From the NCBI GenBank assembly GCA_030680835.1, contig JAUXUD010000082.1, forward strand, positions 62,001 through 126,000: DNA of 64,000 bases. Reading direction: 5' to 3'. This DNA comes from Bacteroidota bacterium (GTDB lineage Bacteria; Bacteroidota; Bacteroidia; UKL13-3). The notes below the pieces were generated by a model that was not told where the DNA came from, searched no databases, and saw only the letters and a program-made list of their open reading frames with translations. This document shows, in pieces, positions 42,334-52,713 of the stretch (position 1 is the first letter of the stretch; the number at the start of each line of letters is the position of its first letter). Position numbers and translations under genes: made by a program.

Positions 42334-45300
42334 ATGAAATCACTGTTTACCCGGTTGTTTTTGAGTAGCTTTTTCTGGCTTTCTGCAATTGCATGTTTTG
42401 GCCAGTCAGTAAGCGTAATTGTAAATCCAAACACAATTTGTTTGGGACAAAACGCACAGGTTTATGCAATTCTATCCGGAGTTGCTACCACAAATGTTAC
42501 GTCTTACACTTTTTACTGGAACGCTGCCAAAACTGACTCTGCTTATAATAATTATAATACAGGAACTCCTGTAAAAAACAATGTAAATAAGTTATTCGCA
42601 AATGCAGGTGTTTATAAAATAAGTGTTCGTGTTCAATTTTCAAACCGGGCAGATTTATCAGCCGAAGTTTGGGATACTGTCTATAATCTTCCAACCGCAG
42701 GTTTCGCATTAACCAATCTGGATAGCCAGTGTTTTAAAGGCAATAATTATTGTTTTATTAACCAATCGGTTCCAGGAGCGTTTCCAGGTTTGCCAATTGG
42801 TTCAACCTTTGCATCTTTTGGAGACGGAGATAGTGTTTCTGTAGGATCAGGGGTTTCATACTGCCATTCATTTACAATAGGAAATTCAGTATTTCAGGTT
42901 ACATTAAGAACTACTGATATACGTGGTTGTTGGTCAAAAGTGTATAAAAATATTTTTGCAGCTCCTGATATGAATGCCAATTTTACAATTAACGGAACTC
43001 CAAAATGTGATACTACTCCTTATATTTTTATAAATCAAACGCCAGTTTCTCCAACAGCTTTAGCATGGTTTGCGTGGTATTTTGGAGATGGAGAAAGCTT
43101 TATTTCCAGTAACCCACCTGTACCTTCAGAAGTTATAGGTCCCAATAATAAATGGAACGGCTTTACCCATAAATATACAAAAAGCGGTTTGTTTGATCCG
43201 ATTTTAGTAATTAAACACAGGTATTTTAACTGTACAGATAGCTTTGTTTATTCTCGAACCGGAAATCCTTTGCCCGAAAATCTAATAATTAATTTAGATA
43301 TTGCAACCAAACAAGCTACCCAAAATTTGGCAAGTGCCGATAGCGTTTGTTTTGGAAATTTAAATAAAGGGCGCGTTTGTCTTTTCAATAAAAATTCCTT
43401 GTCTGGTGTTAATGTGAGTCCGGGTATTATATGGAATTTTGCAGACCCTTTTGCAAATCCACCGGGTTCCGATAAGTTTTATAATACGGCCGAAGCCTGT
43501 TATACTTACAAAAAGTTAGGGCAATATTTCCCAACTCTAACTGTTGGTTGTTCGGGAATACCCAATAAAGTTTTCACTTATGCAAATGGGGTAAAAATTC
43601 TGGGTCCAAAGGTACAGGTTGAAGATCCATCGGCAACGGGGCCTGTATTAATTAAACCTTTTTTGAAAAATCAGTGCGGTCCTGATTTACCTGTTGAGTT
43701 TACCAATGCATCACAAGTTTATCTTTCCAATAAATTATACATGAGGTGGGATTTCAGTGATGATTATTCACCCAGGTGCACCTCTTTTTCGGTGCCTGAT
43801 CCCAGCAAACCTGTATCACCTGTAAATGCAAACAGTTGCAATGGTTGTGAACCCTATACCACATCAAATGATATGTTAAACCGTACACTGGGAAAATTTA
43901 TTGTGAATGGTATAACATATACAGGAAGGGTGAATTGTAATTATTCGCATGATACTTTACCCATACATATGTACAATAACTGGGAAAAATTGTATAAGTG
44001 GTTTGTTAACGGACATGATTTCCCTCCATACGATCAGAGTGCAAATGGATGGACAAAAGATCCTTCACAGGTAACATGGCCGGGTGGTAATCCTGCAAAT
44101 CCTACAGGTAAAAAATTAGTACATCCTGATGATACTGCCAGCTGGGGTAAACCCATATTTTCTGCAGGTCCCAATCCGGTACGAATTGATACCATGATTT
44201 CAATGTGGCCTGCTGATATTATTCCCAATAAGCCCATTACGCTTACCAAAGATATACCTGATCCAAAAGCAACAGCAGCTGGTTATTGGAATGCATATAT
44301 CAGTGCAGGACATCGCATAGATACTAATGGTTTTATTTTTCCAAACGATTTATCCAATTTACCGGATGGAACCCAAAGGAGATATAAAGGAAATACGCCG
44401 TTACCCAACCTTCCAACAAACACTTCTTTATACCAATACTTTTTTAAACGTCAGGTTGAACATTGTATTGATGCCAGATTATTAATGCGTGACAGTATTG
44501 CCATGCAATCAGCAGGTCCGTTTGGTAATTGTAGTGATGAAGCTATTGTTACCCTTCCTTTGGTAGGAGTTGATGCACATGGTTTAGGTAAAAGCGGCAA
44601 TGAATGTATTGGATTGTTCAATGGTTTAAATGGAGGCAATGTAAAAATTCATTTTAATGGCAGTGCTGGTAATCCGGGCTTATCTCCCGAGTGCAGTGCC
44701 AAAACTTTTTTATTGTTTAATCATGATTCGTTGCTCGATAGAAAAGACAATACACCTTGCGCTTTGGATGGGTTTGTACAATTTGATGGAACTTCTCCGA
44801 TGTTTACACCTCCTCAAGCTACCACTCCGGGTGGAAGCCGGTTCCCTCCGTTTAACAATGCCCCGAACTTTAATCCTTTAACCGTTTGGTTAAATATAAA
44901 TGGTGATGTTAACAATACCCATTATATGCCTAATGGTGCATGGCCATACTCAAATAGTCCAATAGACCCTAAAGGTTTTGTTACCGTTGGATTAATTGTA
45001 GGAACCGGATGTGCAACATTTGCATGCAATTCACCGGCATGCATATCCGATACGATATGGTATCATAATTTCTTTCATTTTATAAATCTGGATGCTTCAT
45101 TTACCTATCGTAAAGTAGGAGGGTACCCGGCTTATGGAAACGGAGGCAAATTACCCGGACAGGATTTTACCTACGATGCAACAACCAAAGAACCCTGGAG
45201 CCGCCTGTATGGAAAGGGCGATATCATCCAGTTTGAATCCAATATAAAACAACAGGATTTTGTTTTGGCTGATGTGTGGGATTGGGGTGACGGAAGGCTG

Positions 45301-47346
45301 ACAGTTGACTCGTTTTATACCAATCAAACAGATGCATTTTTTCATTTGAATCCGTCAAATCCAAACGATTCTGCATTTTTTGTTAAGAATACATTTCCAC
45401 TAAACAGAATACGATATGAATACAATACAGAGACACTACCCTGGACACTCATCAGTCAGTTTGTTCCATACCCCGTTGGGGTAAATGTTTTGAACCTAGT
45501 GCGCCATGATACGGTATGGCAGTGTTTTGATATTATGCATTTTTATGCGCCACTCAGTATAAAAACAACACATTTACGAATAGATTCTGCTTTCTTTATA
45601 CATCCCGTTAATCATCAATTTGTAAAATCCACATCGGAAATGAAAGTGGGCCCGGGCACTATGCAAAGGAGGAATGATATTACTCCTGTTCAGCACAACC
45701 TGATCACAAATAATCTATGTTCAAATCAGGGTTTGAGGTGGCTGGTTATTGGAGTAATGGATACTTTTACCATAAAAAATAATGATGCAGTTTTATGTGT
45801 AGGTGAAAATGCTGAATTCAGTGATTCCATTCATTATTGGTACCCTAAAGATGATGGACTTCACAATCCGAAACGACCATTGGACATAGGTGAATATCCA
45901 TTATTATCAGGTTATCAAACCGGTACCAATCCAAACACCTATTGGGGTTCAAATACCTATAAAACCGGAATGAGCGGATATCCGGCTGACAGCATAAAAA
46001 TACGTGCCAATGCCAGTAAGGGTGGAAAACTGGATACGTTCTTCTACGAAAGAATTTATTGGGATTTTGAATCGGATGGGGTAATTGATTATGCAGGTAT
46101 CAATGCCAAACATAAATTTACATCGGCAGGTCGCTTTAAAGTTTCCATGATCAGCAGAGATAGTGTTGGGTATTTTGATACCTGTTTTATGTATGTTGAT
46201 GTAGTAAAACCCAATGCCCATTTTACCAGTAAATCTTTATTTCAATGTGGTGAGGCTGCACAGTTTCATGATTCATCTTATTTAAGTAGCCCTTGCATAA
46301 ACAATACGGGTACTTCATGCGATCAGATTGTTCTTCGTCATTGGTGGTTTGGAGATAAGGGCTACGGGCCGAACGCCTGGAGCTCAACACTTCCTGATCC
46401 AATGCATGCATATAATAAAAAAGGTTGGTTTAAAGTTCAGGAATCTATTCTTACCCTTGAAGGTTGTGCAGATACATTAAGAAAAGATATATACCTCCTA
46501 GGCCCGCGTCCAAGAATAAAATTATTAACAGATTCGGTGGGATGCGCACCTTATACTGTTAAGGTTGTTTCATATCCATTCGATTCTTCAGGATTTGCAC
46601 AAACGGGTGCAACCCAAATTTTCTCAGGAAGAGCGGATCACATTGGAGATGTTGTTACATTTAAAAATCCTGATACAATTAGTATCACTTATAATACCGC
46701 AGGTGCTTATAATATATCAGCAATAGGATGGGATAAATTCCCTGCAAATGATTGTCCGCCGGTAATTACTCCGGATACAATTAACGGTATTGAAAGACCC
46801 ATTCGAATTTATGTAAATCCCAAACCAGTAAAACCGGTAATTTCAGGCAAAACAGCTGTTTATGCTTCTCAACTGGAACGTTATTCGATTATAATTAATT
46901 CAGGAAATACGTACTTATGGAAAGTTGGTGGTGGTGTTATCAACTCAAACCAGGGTGATAGCGCAGTGTTTATAACCTGGGGTCTTGCAAATTCAAATGC
47001 ATGGATAAGTGTGGATGAAAGTAATGGATTGTGTTTAACACGCGATACACTTAAAGTTACTATTGGAAATGTTGGGATCAATGAAGTTGCCGGACTAACT
47101 GATATTAAACTTTTTCCCAACCCAACTGCAAATGGTTTAACTTTTACCGCTTCAACGCTTTACACGGAAACATGGACTTTTGACTTATACAGTGTTGACG
47201 GGAAACTAATTTTGAGCAAAATCCAGCGTAGCGACAATAACTTGTTAAACATTATTTTTGATGTGAGCAATTTAAGTTCAGGCGCCTATTTTGTCCACGC
47301 TCATTCAGAAACCGGAAACGGAAGAATGAAGTTTATAAAAAAATAA
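42334..47346 (+). CDS. Giant T9SS-secreted protein with PKD domains
   Basis: The 1670-residue protein has a signal peptide (ends ...ACFGQ). It is a long chain of PKD-like beta domains, recognised by WxFGD/WDF motifs (WYFGDGESF, WNFADP, WDWGDGRL, YWDFESDGVIDY, WWFGDKGYG), and a C-terminal T9SS type A domain (IKLFPNPTANGLTF...SGAYFVHAHSETGNGRMKFIKK). The many cysteines are probably paired in the secreted form. It is likely surface-anchored and adhesive, but no catalytic domain is recognised. A canonical terminator follows. Confidence 0.83.
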   Translation: MKSLFTRLFLSSFFWLSAIACFGQSVSVIVNPNTICLGQNAQVYAILSGVATTNVTSYTFYWNAAKTDSAYNNYNTGTPVKNNVNKLFANAGVYKISVRVQFSNRADLSAEVWDTVYNLPTAGFALTNLDSQCFKGNNYCFINQSVPGAFPGLPIGSTFASFGDGDSVSVGSGVSYCHSFTIGNSVFQVTLRTTDIRGCWSKVYKNIFAAPDMNANFTINGTPKCDTTPYIFINQTPVSPTALAWFAWYFGDGESFISSNPPVPSEVIGPNNKWNGFTHKYTKSGLFDPILVIKHRYFNCTDSFVYSRTGNPLPENLIINLDIATKQATQNLASADSVCFGNLNKGRVCLFNKNSLSGVNVSPGIIWNFADPFANPPGSDKFYNTAEACYTYKKLGQYFPTLTVGCSGIPNKVFTYANGVKILGPKVQVEDPSATGPVLIKPFLKNQCGPDLPVEFTNASQVYLSNKLYMRWDFSDDYSPRCTSFSVPDPSKPVSPVNANSCNGCEPYTTSNDMLNRTLGKFIVNGITYTGRVNCNYSHDTLPIHMYNNWEKLYKWFVNGHDFPPYDQSANGWTKDPSQVTWPGGNPANPTGKKLVHPDDTASWGKPIFSAGPNPVRIDTMISMWPADIIPNKPITLTKDIPDPKATAAGYWNAYISAGHRIDTNGFIFPNDLSNLPDGTQRRYKGNTPLPNLPTNTSLYQYFFKRQVEHCIDARLLMRDSIAMQSAGPFGNCSDEAIVTLPLVGVDAHGLGKSGNECIGLFNGLNGGNVKIHFNGSAGNPGLSPECSAKTFLLFNHDSLLDRKDNTPCALDGFVQFDGTSPMFTPPQATTPGGSRFPPFNNAPNFNPLTVWLNINGDVNNTHYMPNGAWPYSNSPIDPKGFVTVGLIVGTGCATFACNSPACISDTIWYHNFFHFINLDASFTYRKVGGYPAYGNGGKLPGQDFTYDATTKEPWSRLYGKGDIIQFESNIKQQDFVLADVWDWGDGRLTVDSFYTNQTDAFFHLNPSNPNDSAFFVKNTFPLNRIRYEYNTETLPWTLISQFVPYPVGVNVLNLVRHDTVWQCFDIMHFYAPLSIKTTHLRIDSAFFIHPVNHQFVKSTSEMKVGPGTMQRRNDITPVQHNLITNNLCSNQGLRWLVIGVMDTFTIKNNDAVLCVGENAEFSDSIHYWYPKDDGLHNPKRPLDIGEYPLLSGYQTGTNPNTYWGSNTYKTGMSGYPADSIKIRANASKGGKLDTFFYERIYWDFESDGVIDYAGINAKHKFTSAGRFKVSMISRDSVGYFDTCFMYVDVVKPNAHFTSKSLFQCGEAAQFHDSSYLSSPCINNTGTSCDQIVLRHWWFGDKGYGPNAWSSTLPDPMHAYNKKGWFKVQESILTLEGCADTLRKDIYLLGPRPRIKLLTDSVGCAPYTVKVVSYPFDSSGFAQTGATQIFSGRADHIGDVVTFKNPDTISITYNTAGAYNISAIGWDKFPANDCPPVITPDTINGIERPIRIYVNPKPVKPVISGKTAVYASQLERYSIIINSGNTYLWKVGGGVINSNQGDSAVFITWGLANSNAWISVDESNGLCLTRDTLKVTIGNVGINEVAGLTDIKLFPNPTANGLTFTASTLYTETWTFDLYSVDGKLILSKIQRSDNNLLNIIFDVSNLSSGAYFVHAHSETGNGRMKFIKK

Positions 47347-47372
47347 TCCATATATAATCCGTTCAACGCCGT

Positions 47373-47410
47373 AAAAAAAAGAGGCTGTCTCAAAAGGGCA
47401 GCTTCTTTTG
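47373..47410 (+). terminator. Rho-independent terminator of the PKD protein gene
   Basis: AAAAAAAAGAGGCTGTCT is paired with GGGCAGCTTCTTTT, separated by a short CAAAA loop. The stem includes G-U pairs and ends in a T-rich run. The flanking A- and T-runs make it potentially bidirectional. Confidence 0.8.
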
Positions 47411-47660
47411 TATTATCCGATTTAAACTTTGTGGAAACGTATCATTAAATGTTCTTTAATATTAAAAAAGAGCAGACATATATTTGAACCTGACAAATAT
47501 CATCTAATTGTAAAATTCAATAGAATGATTAAGGGCTATGTTCGTATAAATGCGTGTTGTTTAAGTATTTATAAGTATTTTATACAAAATGCACAACCCT
47601 GTGTGATTTACTCTTCATTGCATTCATTTAATTAAGAAAATATTAATAACTGATTAAAGT

Positions 47661-47668
47661 TATCTTTG
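47661..47668 (+). promoter_or_regulatory. -7 promoter element for the arylsulfotransferase-like gene
   Basis: TATCTTTG is a perfect TAnnTTTG element 17 bases upstream of the ATG at 47686. Confidence 0.5.
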
Positions 47669-47685
47669 GTATATATATTATTTTT

Positions 47686-50190
47686 ATGAAAAACATCATA
47701 CGCCTGCGGTCGATATTTTTAACCGGACTTATATTCACTATTACTGTTTCCAATGTTTTTAGTCAAATACCCAACTGCCCGGATATTATTTATGTCTCGC
47801 CAAAACCCGGAAGCATTCACAATCATCCTGCTACAAATATTTTAATCAAGTGCATTCGTCCGATGAACATAGAATCAGTACTAAACCGAAATACAATTTT
47901 TCTAAAAACAGGATCAAAGCAATTGGAATTTAACGTGAAAATTCTTGAAGATAAAAAAACAATTATCATTCATCCTTTAAACAATTTGCCTGCAGATGAA
48001 AAAATTGAGGTTTTGGTTAAAAAGTCAATTTTGTGCGAAAATGGAAATGTTATAGAACCTTTTAAATTTAACTTTTATATTTCAGGTAAAATATCCGGAG
48101 ATTTTGTTGATAGTGAGCCTATGGTTCCTCGCGTAAGTCCACCTGCAATACAAAATAGTGAAGGGAAGACATTAACAGGAAGTACTTCAATTATTGGAAA
48201 GGTAAATAGCCAGTATCCTATAAATGTTATGGTGAATAATAATCCCGGGGCGGGTTATTATTTTGTATCCACATTTTCATACAATTCAAATTATCCAAAC
48301 AGGGCAATGATTCTTGATAGTAAAGGTAAAATTGTTTATGACAGAATGCGATCGCATTATGTATTGGATTTTAAGCAATTAACAAATACTACTTTCTGTT
48401 ACGCCGATTTTACCGAACATGTATATTATGTTTTAAATTCAAGGTTTCAGGAATTTGATACAATACGAGCCGGAAATGGTTATTTGTTAGACATACACGA
48501 ATTACAGGTTGACAAAAATAACGGACACTATTTTATTCTGGCTCAGGAAAACGTTGAAGTGGACATGTCGGATAGTGTGGATGGCGGAAATCCCCGGGCC
48601 ATGGTTTTAGGAATGATTGTGCAGGAATTGGATGAGAATAAAAATGTTGTTTTTGAGTGGAAAACATTGGATCATTTACCCATTACAGCAACGAAAGGAC
48701 AAAACTTAAAGGCAAATAAAATTGATTATGCGCATTGCAATGCCATTGAACTGGATACGGATACTACTTTCTTACTGTCATCAAGGCATTTAAATGAAAT
48801 AGAAAGGGTTGACCGCAGAACCGGAAAATTAATCTGGCGAATGGGAACGGATGCTACCTATAACGACTTTACTTTTTATGATGATACAATTGGTTTCACT
48901 TATCAGCATGACATCAGAAGGCTGCCAAACGGAAATATAACTTTATATGATAATGGCAACCTGAGAGGAGGTGATACATCCTATTCAAGAGCATTGGAAT
49001 ATGAACTGGATGAAGACCATAAAACAGCAAGACTTGTATGGCAATACCGCAGTCCTTTAAATACATATGGTGGTTTTATGGGAAGTGTTCAACGTTTATC
49101 CGACGGGAATACATTAATTGGATGGGGAGGAAATTCAATTACGTTTACCGAAGTAAACATGAGTAAAAATAAAGTAATGGAAGTAAGTATAGCTCCCTGG
49201 GCATATAGTTACCGGGCATTTAAATTTGATATTCAGGAAACCATTAATTTAAATCAGATTCCACTTATTTTCGATGATACCCTGCCGTATTGTAACGAAG
49301 ATTCTATAACTGTATTCAATAACTTGGCAAGTGCAATTCTTCCTGTCAGCATACCTGAAGGCTCATACGAAATACAAATTAAAAATAACCTTGCAACGGT
49401 GTATACTGAGACCTTCAATAATTTTTTCAATAAAAAAAGCACCTATTTGGATTTTACATACGATCAGTTAACGCAAAAGGATACTACTATTTGTCTGGGT
49501 TCATCTTTACAATTAAACGGATCCAATAAATGTGGTAATTTAAAATACAAATGGTCAACATTAGATAGCAGTTTATCAATAAATGTTTCACCTAAACTTT
49601 CAACAACTTACTGGCTTGAAATGACCCATGGAAATTACAGGCGAACCGATTCAGTAAGAGTTAATATTACTTCGGTTCCCAATTTCTCGATTTTAGGAAG
49701 CAAAACATTTACCGTACCTTATCAGGTAATGACTTATTCGGTACCTTATAACCCTTCAAACAGTTATAGTTGGGATGTATTTAATGGAAACATTATTTCG
49801 GGATACAATACAAACTCAGTAAACGTTCAGCTTGATAACGTTGACTCTATTTGGGTATCAACACAAATTACAAATGCGATTGGTTGTATTAATAATGCCA
49901 AAATAACAATTACTCCCGAATCCAAAGCTTCGGGATTAATCGAAAGCCAAAATCGTTCTGAATTTAATGTTTTTCCCAACCCTGCATCCGATAATCTGAA
50001 TATATCTTCACCATATAAAAACTTTCAATATAAGTTAGTTGATTTAACCGGCCGCATAATAATGAAATCGGATGTTTCATTCCAGCAAAATCCGGTTCAG
50101 CTTGATATACGCGATTTACCAAATGGATTGTACATGCTCTATTTAAATTCAGGAGATAAGCGTGCGCATTTGAAGATTGAGAAGTTTTAA
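47686..50190 (+). CDS. Arylsulfotransferase-like T9SS-secreted protein
   Basis: The 834-residue protein has a signal peptide (ends ...NVFSQ) and an Ig-like N-terminal domain (~25-130). A beta-propeller resembling the ASST/arylsulfotransferase family follows: RAMILDSKGKIVYDRM, LDIHELQVDKNNGHYF, DYAHCNAIELD, WRMGTDA, TYQHDIRRLPNGNITLYDNGN. C-terminal Ig/PKD-like modules and a T9SS type A sorting domain (FNVFPNPASDNLNIS...PNGLYMLYLNSGDKRAHLKIEKF) complete it. The propeller keeps His-containing motifs (HDI, AHCN) typical of this family. Activity is not proven; it may act as a surface sugar or aryl sulfate transferase. Confidence 0.78.
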   Translation: MKNIIRLRSIFLTGLIFTITVSNVFSQIPNCPDIIYVSPKPGSIHNHPATNILIKCIRPMNIESVLNRNTIFLKTGSKQLEFNVKILEDKKTIIIHPLNNLPADEKIEVLVKKSILCENGNVIEPFKFNFYISGKISGDFVDSEPMVPRVSPPAIQNSEGKTLTGSTSIIGKVNSQYPINVMVNNNPGAGYYFVSTFSYNSNYPNRAMILDSKGKIVYDRMRSHYVLDFKQLTNTTFCYADFTEHVYYVLNSRFQEFDTIRAGNGYLLDIHELQVDKNNGHYFILAQENVEVDMSDSVDGGNPRAMVLGMIVQELDENKNVVFEWKTLDHLPITATKGQNLKANKIDYAHCNAIELDTDTTFLLSSRHLNEIERVDRRTGKLIWRMGTDATYNDFTFYDDTIGFTYQHDIRRLPNGNITLYDNGNLRGGDTSYSRALEYELDEDHKTARLVWQYRSPLNTYGGFMGSVQRLSDGNTLIGWGGNSITFTEVNMSKNKVMEVSIAPWAYSYRAFKFDIQETINLNQIPLIFDDTLPYCNEDSITVFNNLASAILPVSIPEGSYEIQIKNNLATVYTETFNNFFNKKSTYLDFTYDQLTQKDTTICLGSSLQLNGSNKCGNLKYKWSTLDSSLSINVSPKLSTTYWLEMTHGNYRRTDSVRVNITSVPNFSILGSKTFTVPYQVMTYSVPYNPSNSYSWDVFNGNIISGYNTNSVNVQLDNVDSIWVSTQITNAIGCINNAKITITPESKASGLIESQNRSEFNVFPNPASDNLNISSPYKNFQYKLVDLTGRIIMKSDVSFQQNPVQLDIRDLPNGLYMLYLNSGDKRAHLKIEKF

Positions 50191-50285
50191 GGTTTGTAAA
50201 CTAAACATGTCTATATTTGCATGCTTAAATAATTAATTTAAAGCAACTAAATGGCTTTGAACCAAAGCTTTGTACCTTTTCATAT

Positions 50286-51614
50286 ATGCAATCCAAATCC
50301 TTCCCTATCGAACAAATCCTAACGAAATTAAAAATAAATGCCCTAAATGATATGCAGCTGGCTTCGTTAGAAGCCAATAAAAAACATCCGGATATCATTC
50401 TATTATCTGCAACCGGTTCAGGAAAAACACTGGCTTTTTTATTGCCCCTGTTGCAATTAATGGATAGCGAAATTAAGGAAACCCAGGCTATCATTATAGT
50501 TCCTTCCCGTGAGTTGGCATTGCAAATTGAGAAAGTTTTTAAATCTGTTGTTTCGGGATTTAAGGTTACCTGTTGCTATGGCGGTCATAAACGCGAGATT
50601 GAAGAGAATAATTTAATTGAACCGCCTGCTCTATTAATAGGCACGCCCGGTCGTCTGGGCGATCATATCCGCAGAGGCAATTTGAGTCTGGGTTCGATAC
50701 AAGCGCTTGTATTGGATGAGTTTGATAAGTCCCTTGAAATGGGATTCCAGGAAGAAATGGCTTTTATTATTCGTGCATTGCCGGCATTAAAAAAACGAAT
50801 TCTTACCTCGGCAACAGAAGCAGTGGAGATTCCTTCTTTTATGGGTTTAAATAAACCATATCGATTGGATTTTTTAAAGCATGAGGATTTGTCAAATTCA
50901 GGACTGGAAGTGAAATCGGTTTGCTCAGAAACATTAGATAAGTCGGAAACTTTATTTAAATTGATATGTGCCCAGGGCGGTCAATCCACCATTGTTTTTT
51001 GTAACCAGCGCGAAACCGTTGAGCAATTAAGTGCAATGCTTGATAAAAAAGGAATCCGTAACGAATTTTACCATGGCGCATTGGAACAAAAGGAACGTGA
51101 ATCGGCATTATGCAAATTCAGGAATGGTACTTCAGATGTTTTAATTACCACAGATCTTGCCTCACGTGGATTGGATATTCCGAACATCCGGCATATCATC
51201 CACTATCATTTACCTTTAACCGAAGATGCCTTTACACACCGGAATGGACGCACCGCACGTCAGGAAGCTAGTGGAACTGCAACCATCATATTAGCCCCAA
51301 AAGAATATTTACCCGTTTATATTGACTCAACAATTGAAAAAATAAAATTGCCGGAAACAGCCATCATTCCAGACAAACCTAAATGGATGACTCTTTTTAT
51401 TGCAGCGGGAAAAAAAGATAAAATCAACAAAATTGATGTCGTTGGATTTTTATCACATGTAGCATTATTGAAAAAAGAAGATATCGGTTTGATAGATGTG
51501 AAGGATTATTTTTCATTTGTTGCCATCCGGAAATCAAAAATTGCACACACGCTTGAATTGATACGGGACGAGAAAATAAAGAATCGTAAAATTAAGATGG
51601 AAATCGCAAAATAA
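50286..51614 (+). CDS. DEAD-box RNA helicase (DEFD variant)
   Basis: The 442-residue protein shows the ordered helicase motifs: SATGSGKT (I), PSRELALQ (Ia), GTPGRLGDHI (Ib), VLDEFDKSLEMGF (II, DEFD instead of DEAD), TSATEA (III), FCNQRET (IV), TTDLASRGLDIP (V) and HRNGRTAR (VI). It acts in RNA unwinding, such as ribosome assembly or mRNA turnover. A C-terminal domain with a short basic tail (KNRKIKMEIAK) follows. The DEFD motif II occurs in some Bacteroidota helicases and keeps the Mg/ATP-binding DE pair. Confidence 0.9.
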   Translation: MQSKSFPIEQILTKLKINALNDMQLASLEANKKHPDIILLSATGSGKTLAFLLPLLQLMDSEIKETQAIIIVPSRELALQIEKVFKSVVSGFKVTCCYGGHKREIEENNLIEPPALLIGTPGRLGDHIRRGNLSLGSIQALVLDEFDKSLEMGFQEEMAFIIRALPALKKRILTSATEAVEIPSFMGLNKPYRLDFLKHEDLSNSGLEVKSVCSETLDKSETLFKLICAQGGQSTIVFCNQRETVEQLSAMLDKKGIRNEFYHGALEQKERESALCKFRNGTSDVLITTDLASRGLDIPNIRHIIHYHLPLTEDAFTHRNGRTARQEASGTATIILAPKEYLPVYIDSTIEKIKLPETAIIPDKPKWMTLFIAAGKKDKINKIDVVGFLSHVALLKKEDIGLIDVKDYFSFVAIRKSKIAHTLELIRDEKIKNRKIKMEIAK

Positions 51615-51745
51615 TCCTGAAAGAAAATAATTCGCATTTAACATTAGTGATGATCTGATTGTATAATTACCTATAAAACAAACTGAAAGAGATTTTGAAT
51701 AAGTTAATTTTTAAGTTTAGTTTATTTTTTTCAACTTTGAGAGGT

Positions 51746-52453
51746 ATGAAAAACCCCAAACTCCCAAAATTCAATATTATTTTCATATTCGTATTCCTGT
51801 ATTTTAATACATGGCTTAAAGGTGAAATTTGTACCATTAAAAAGCCGCTTTTTAAAACATTCGTTATCGCAAATGATTCTCAGGAGACCCTTCCCAAACA
51901 CACCAAAAAACCAAGCCCACCCAGACCGGTTGTAAACTATTCAAAAAAAACGAATATGATCCGCTCAGCGCCATTTGTTGCCCGGCCAATTCTTCAAAAA
52001 GTGTGGTTTGATACGAGTTCATATTTTCAATTTTCCGATACAATTCCGGATCGTTTTTGGATCAAAGCAGTAGGAGATTATGACTATAAGGCAATGGTTT
52101 TCTTTAAGATTATCAATAAAGCTGGAAAGATAATTTACAGAGATTCGTTCCCGTTGATGGATATTCTGGGAATTTATATTGAAGGAGGGGGAAATTATGC
52201 AACCCGAACCCGAAAGGAGGAAGCGATTGAGCAGTATGTTGAAGAGTTTTTTTACGAAAATAATTTCAATGTCAGTGTCCGCGATTTATCCGTTTCTGAG
52301 GTTTATGAAAACTATATAGTTGAAAATTATCAGGCGTTCCAGAATAAATCTCCCAGGCGAACATTTGTATACTCTAAATTAGAAAATTCGCAAAGTTTAA
52401 TTGGTTACCACCCACAATTGAAAAAAGCATTAATGTTTTATGAATACAGGTAG
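51746..52453 (+). CDS. Exported protein of unknown function
   Basis: From the ATG at 51746, preceded by GAGAGG, the protein has 235 residues with a signal peptide (KFNIIFIFVFLYFNTWLKG). The upstream TTG at 51695 is less likely. A proline/lysine-rich linker (TKKPSPPRP) precedes a mixed alpha/beta domain with aromatic strands (FWIKAVGDYDYKAMVFF, FVYSKLENSQSLIGYHPQLK). No family was recognised. Confidence 0.55.
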   Translation: MKNPKLPKFNIIFIFVFLYFNTWLKGEICTIKKPLFKTFVIANDSQETLPKHTKKPSPPRPVVNYSKKTNMIRSAPFVARPILQKVWFDTSSYFQFSDTIPDRFWIKAVGDYDYKAMVFFKIINKAGKIIYRDSFPLMDILGIYIEGGGNYATRTRKEEAIEQYVEEFFYENNFNVSVRDLSVSEVYENYIVENYQAFQNKSPRRTFVYSKLENSQSLIGYHPQLKKALMFYEYR

Positions 52454-52713
52454 GTAACGGAATTACTTTACAATTGCTTTTGGGATATGATGCAAGATGA
52501 ATTAACAGCCTACTGCTATCTGCACAGATTGATTTACCACTATCCAATAACCGAATTCTGATTAGCAACATTATAAGTCATTATGTCTGCTAAATGAAAT
52601 GAAAGCGTTAATTATTTACTGAAATATGCCATTGTGGCTCAATATTTGAACTGGTATGGAGCTTGATGATTTTGGATATCTTAAAAAAATTTAAATAAAA
52701 GGAGACCAAAATT

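Larger units (their letters stand above)
47347..47685. other. Gene-free interval between two secreted-protein genes
   Basis: The 339-bp gap contains the terminator at 47373-47410 and the promoter element at 47661-47668. A 69-codon open frame (47429-47635) has no conserved features or ribosome-binding site, and I do not call it. Confidence 0.5.

Noticed and set aside
47429-47635. 68-codon open frame between two secreted-protein genes
   Set aside because: No conserved features; AT-rich intergenic composition; starts just after a terminator without a promoter element.
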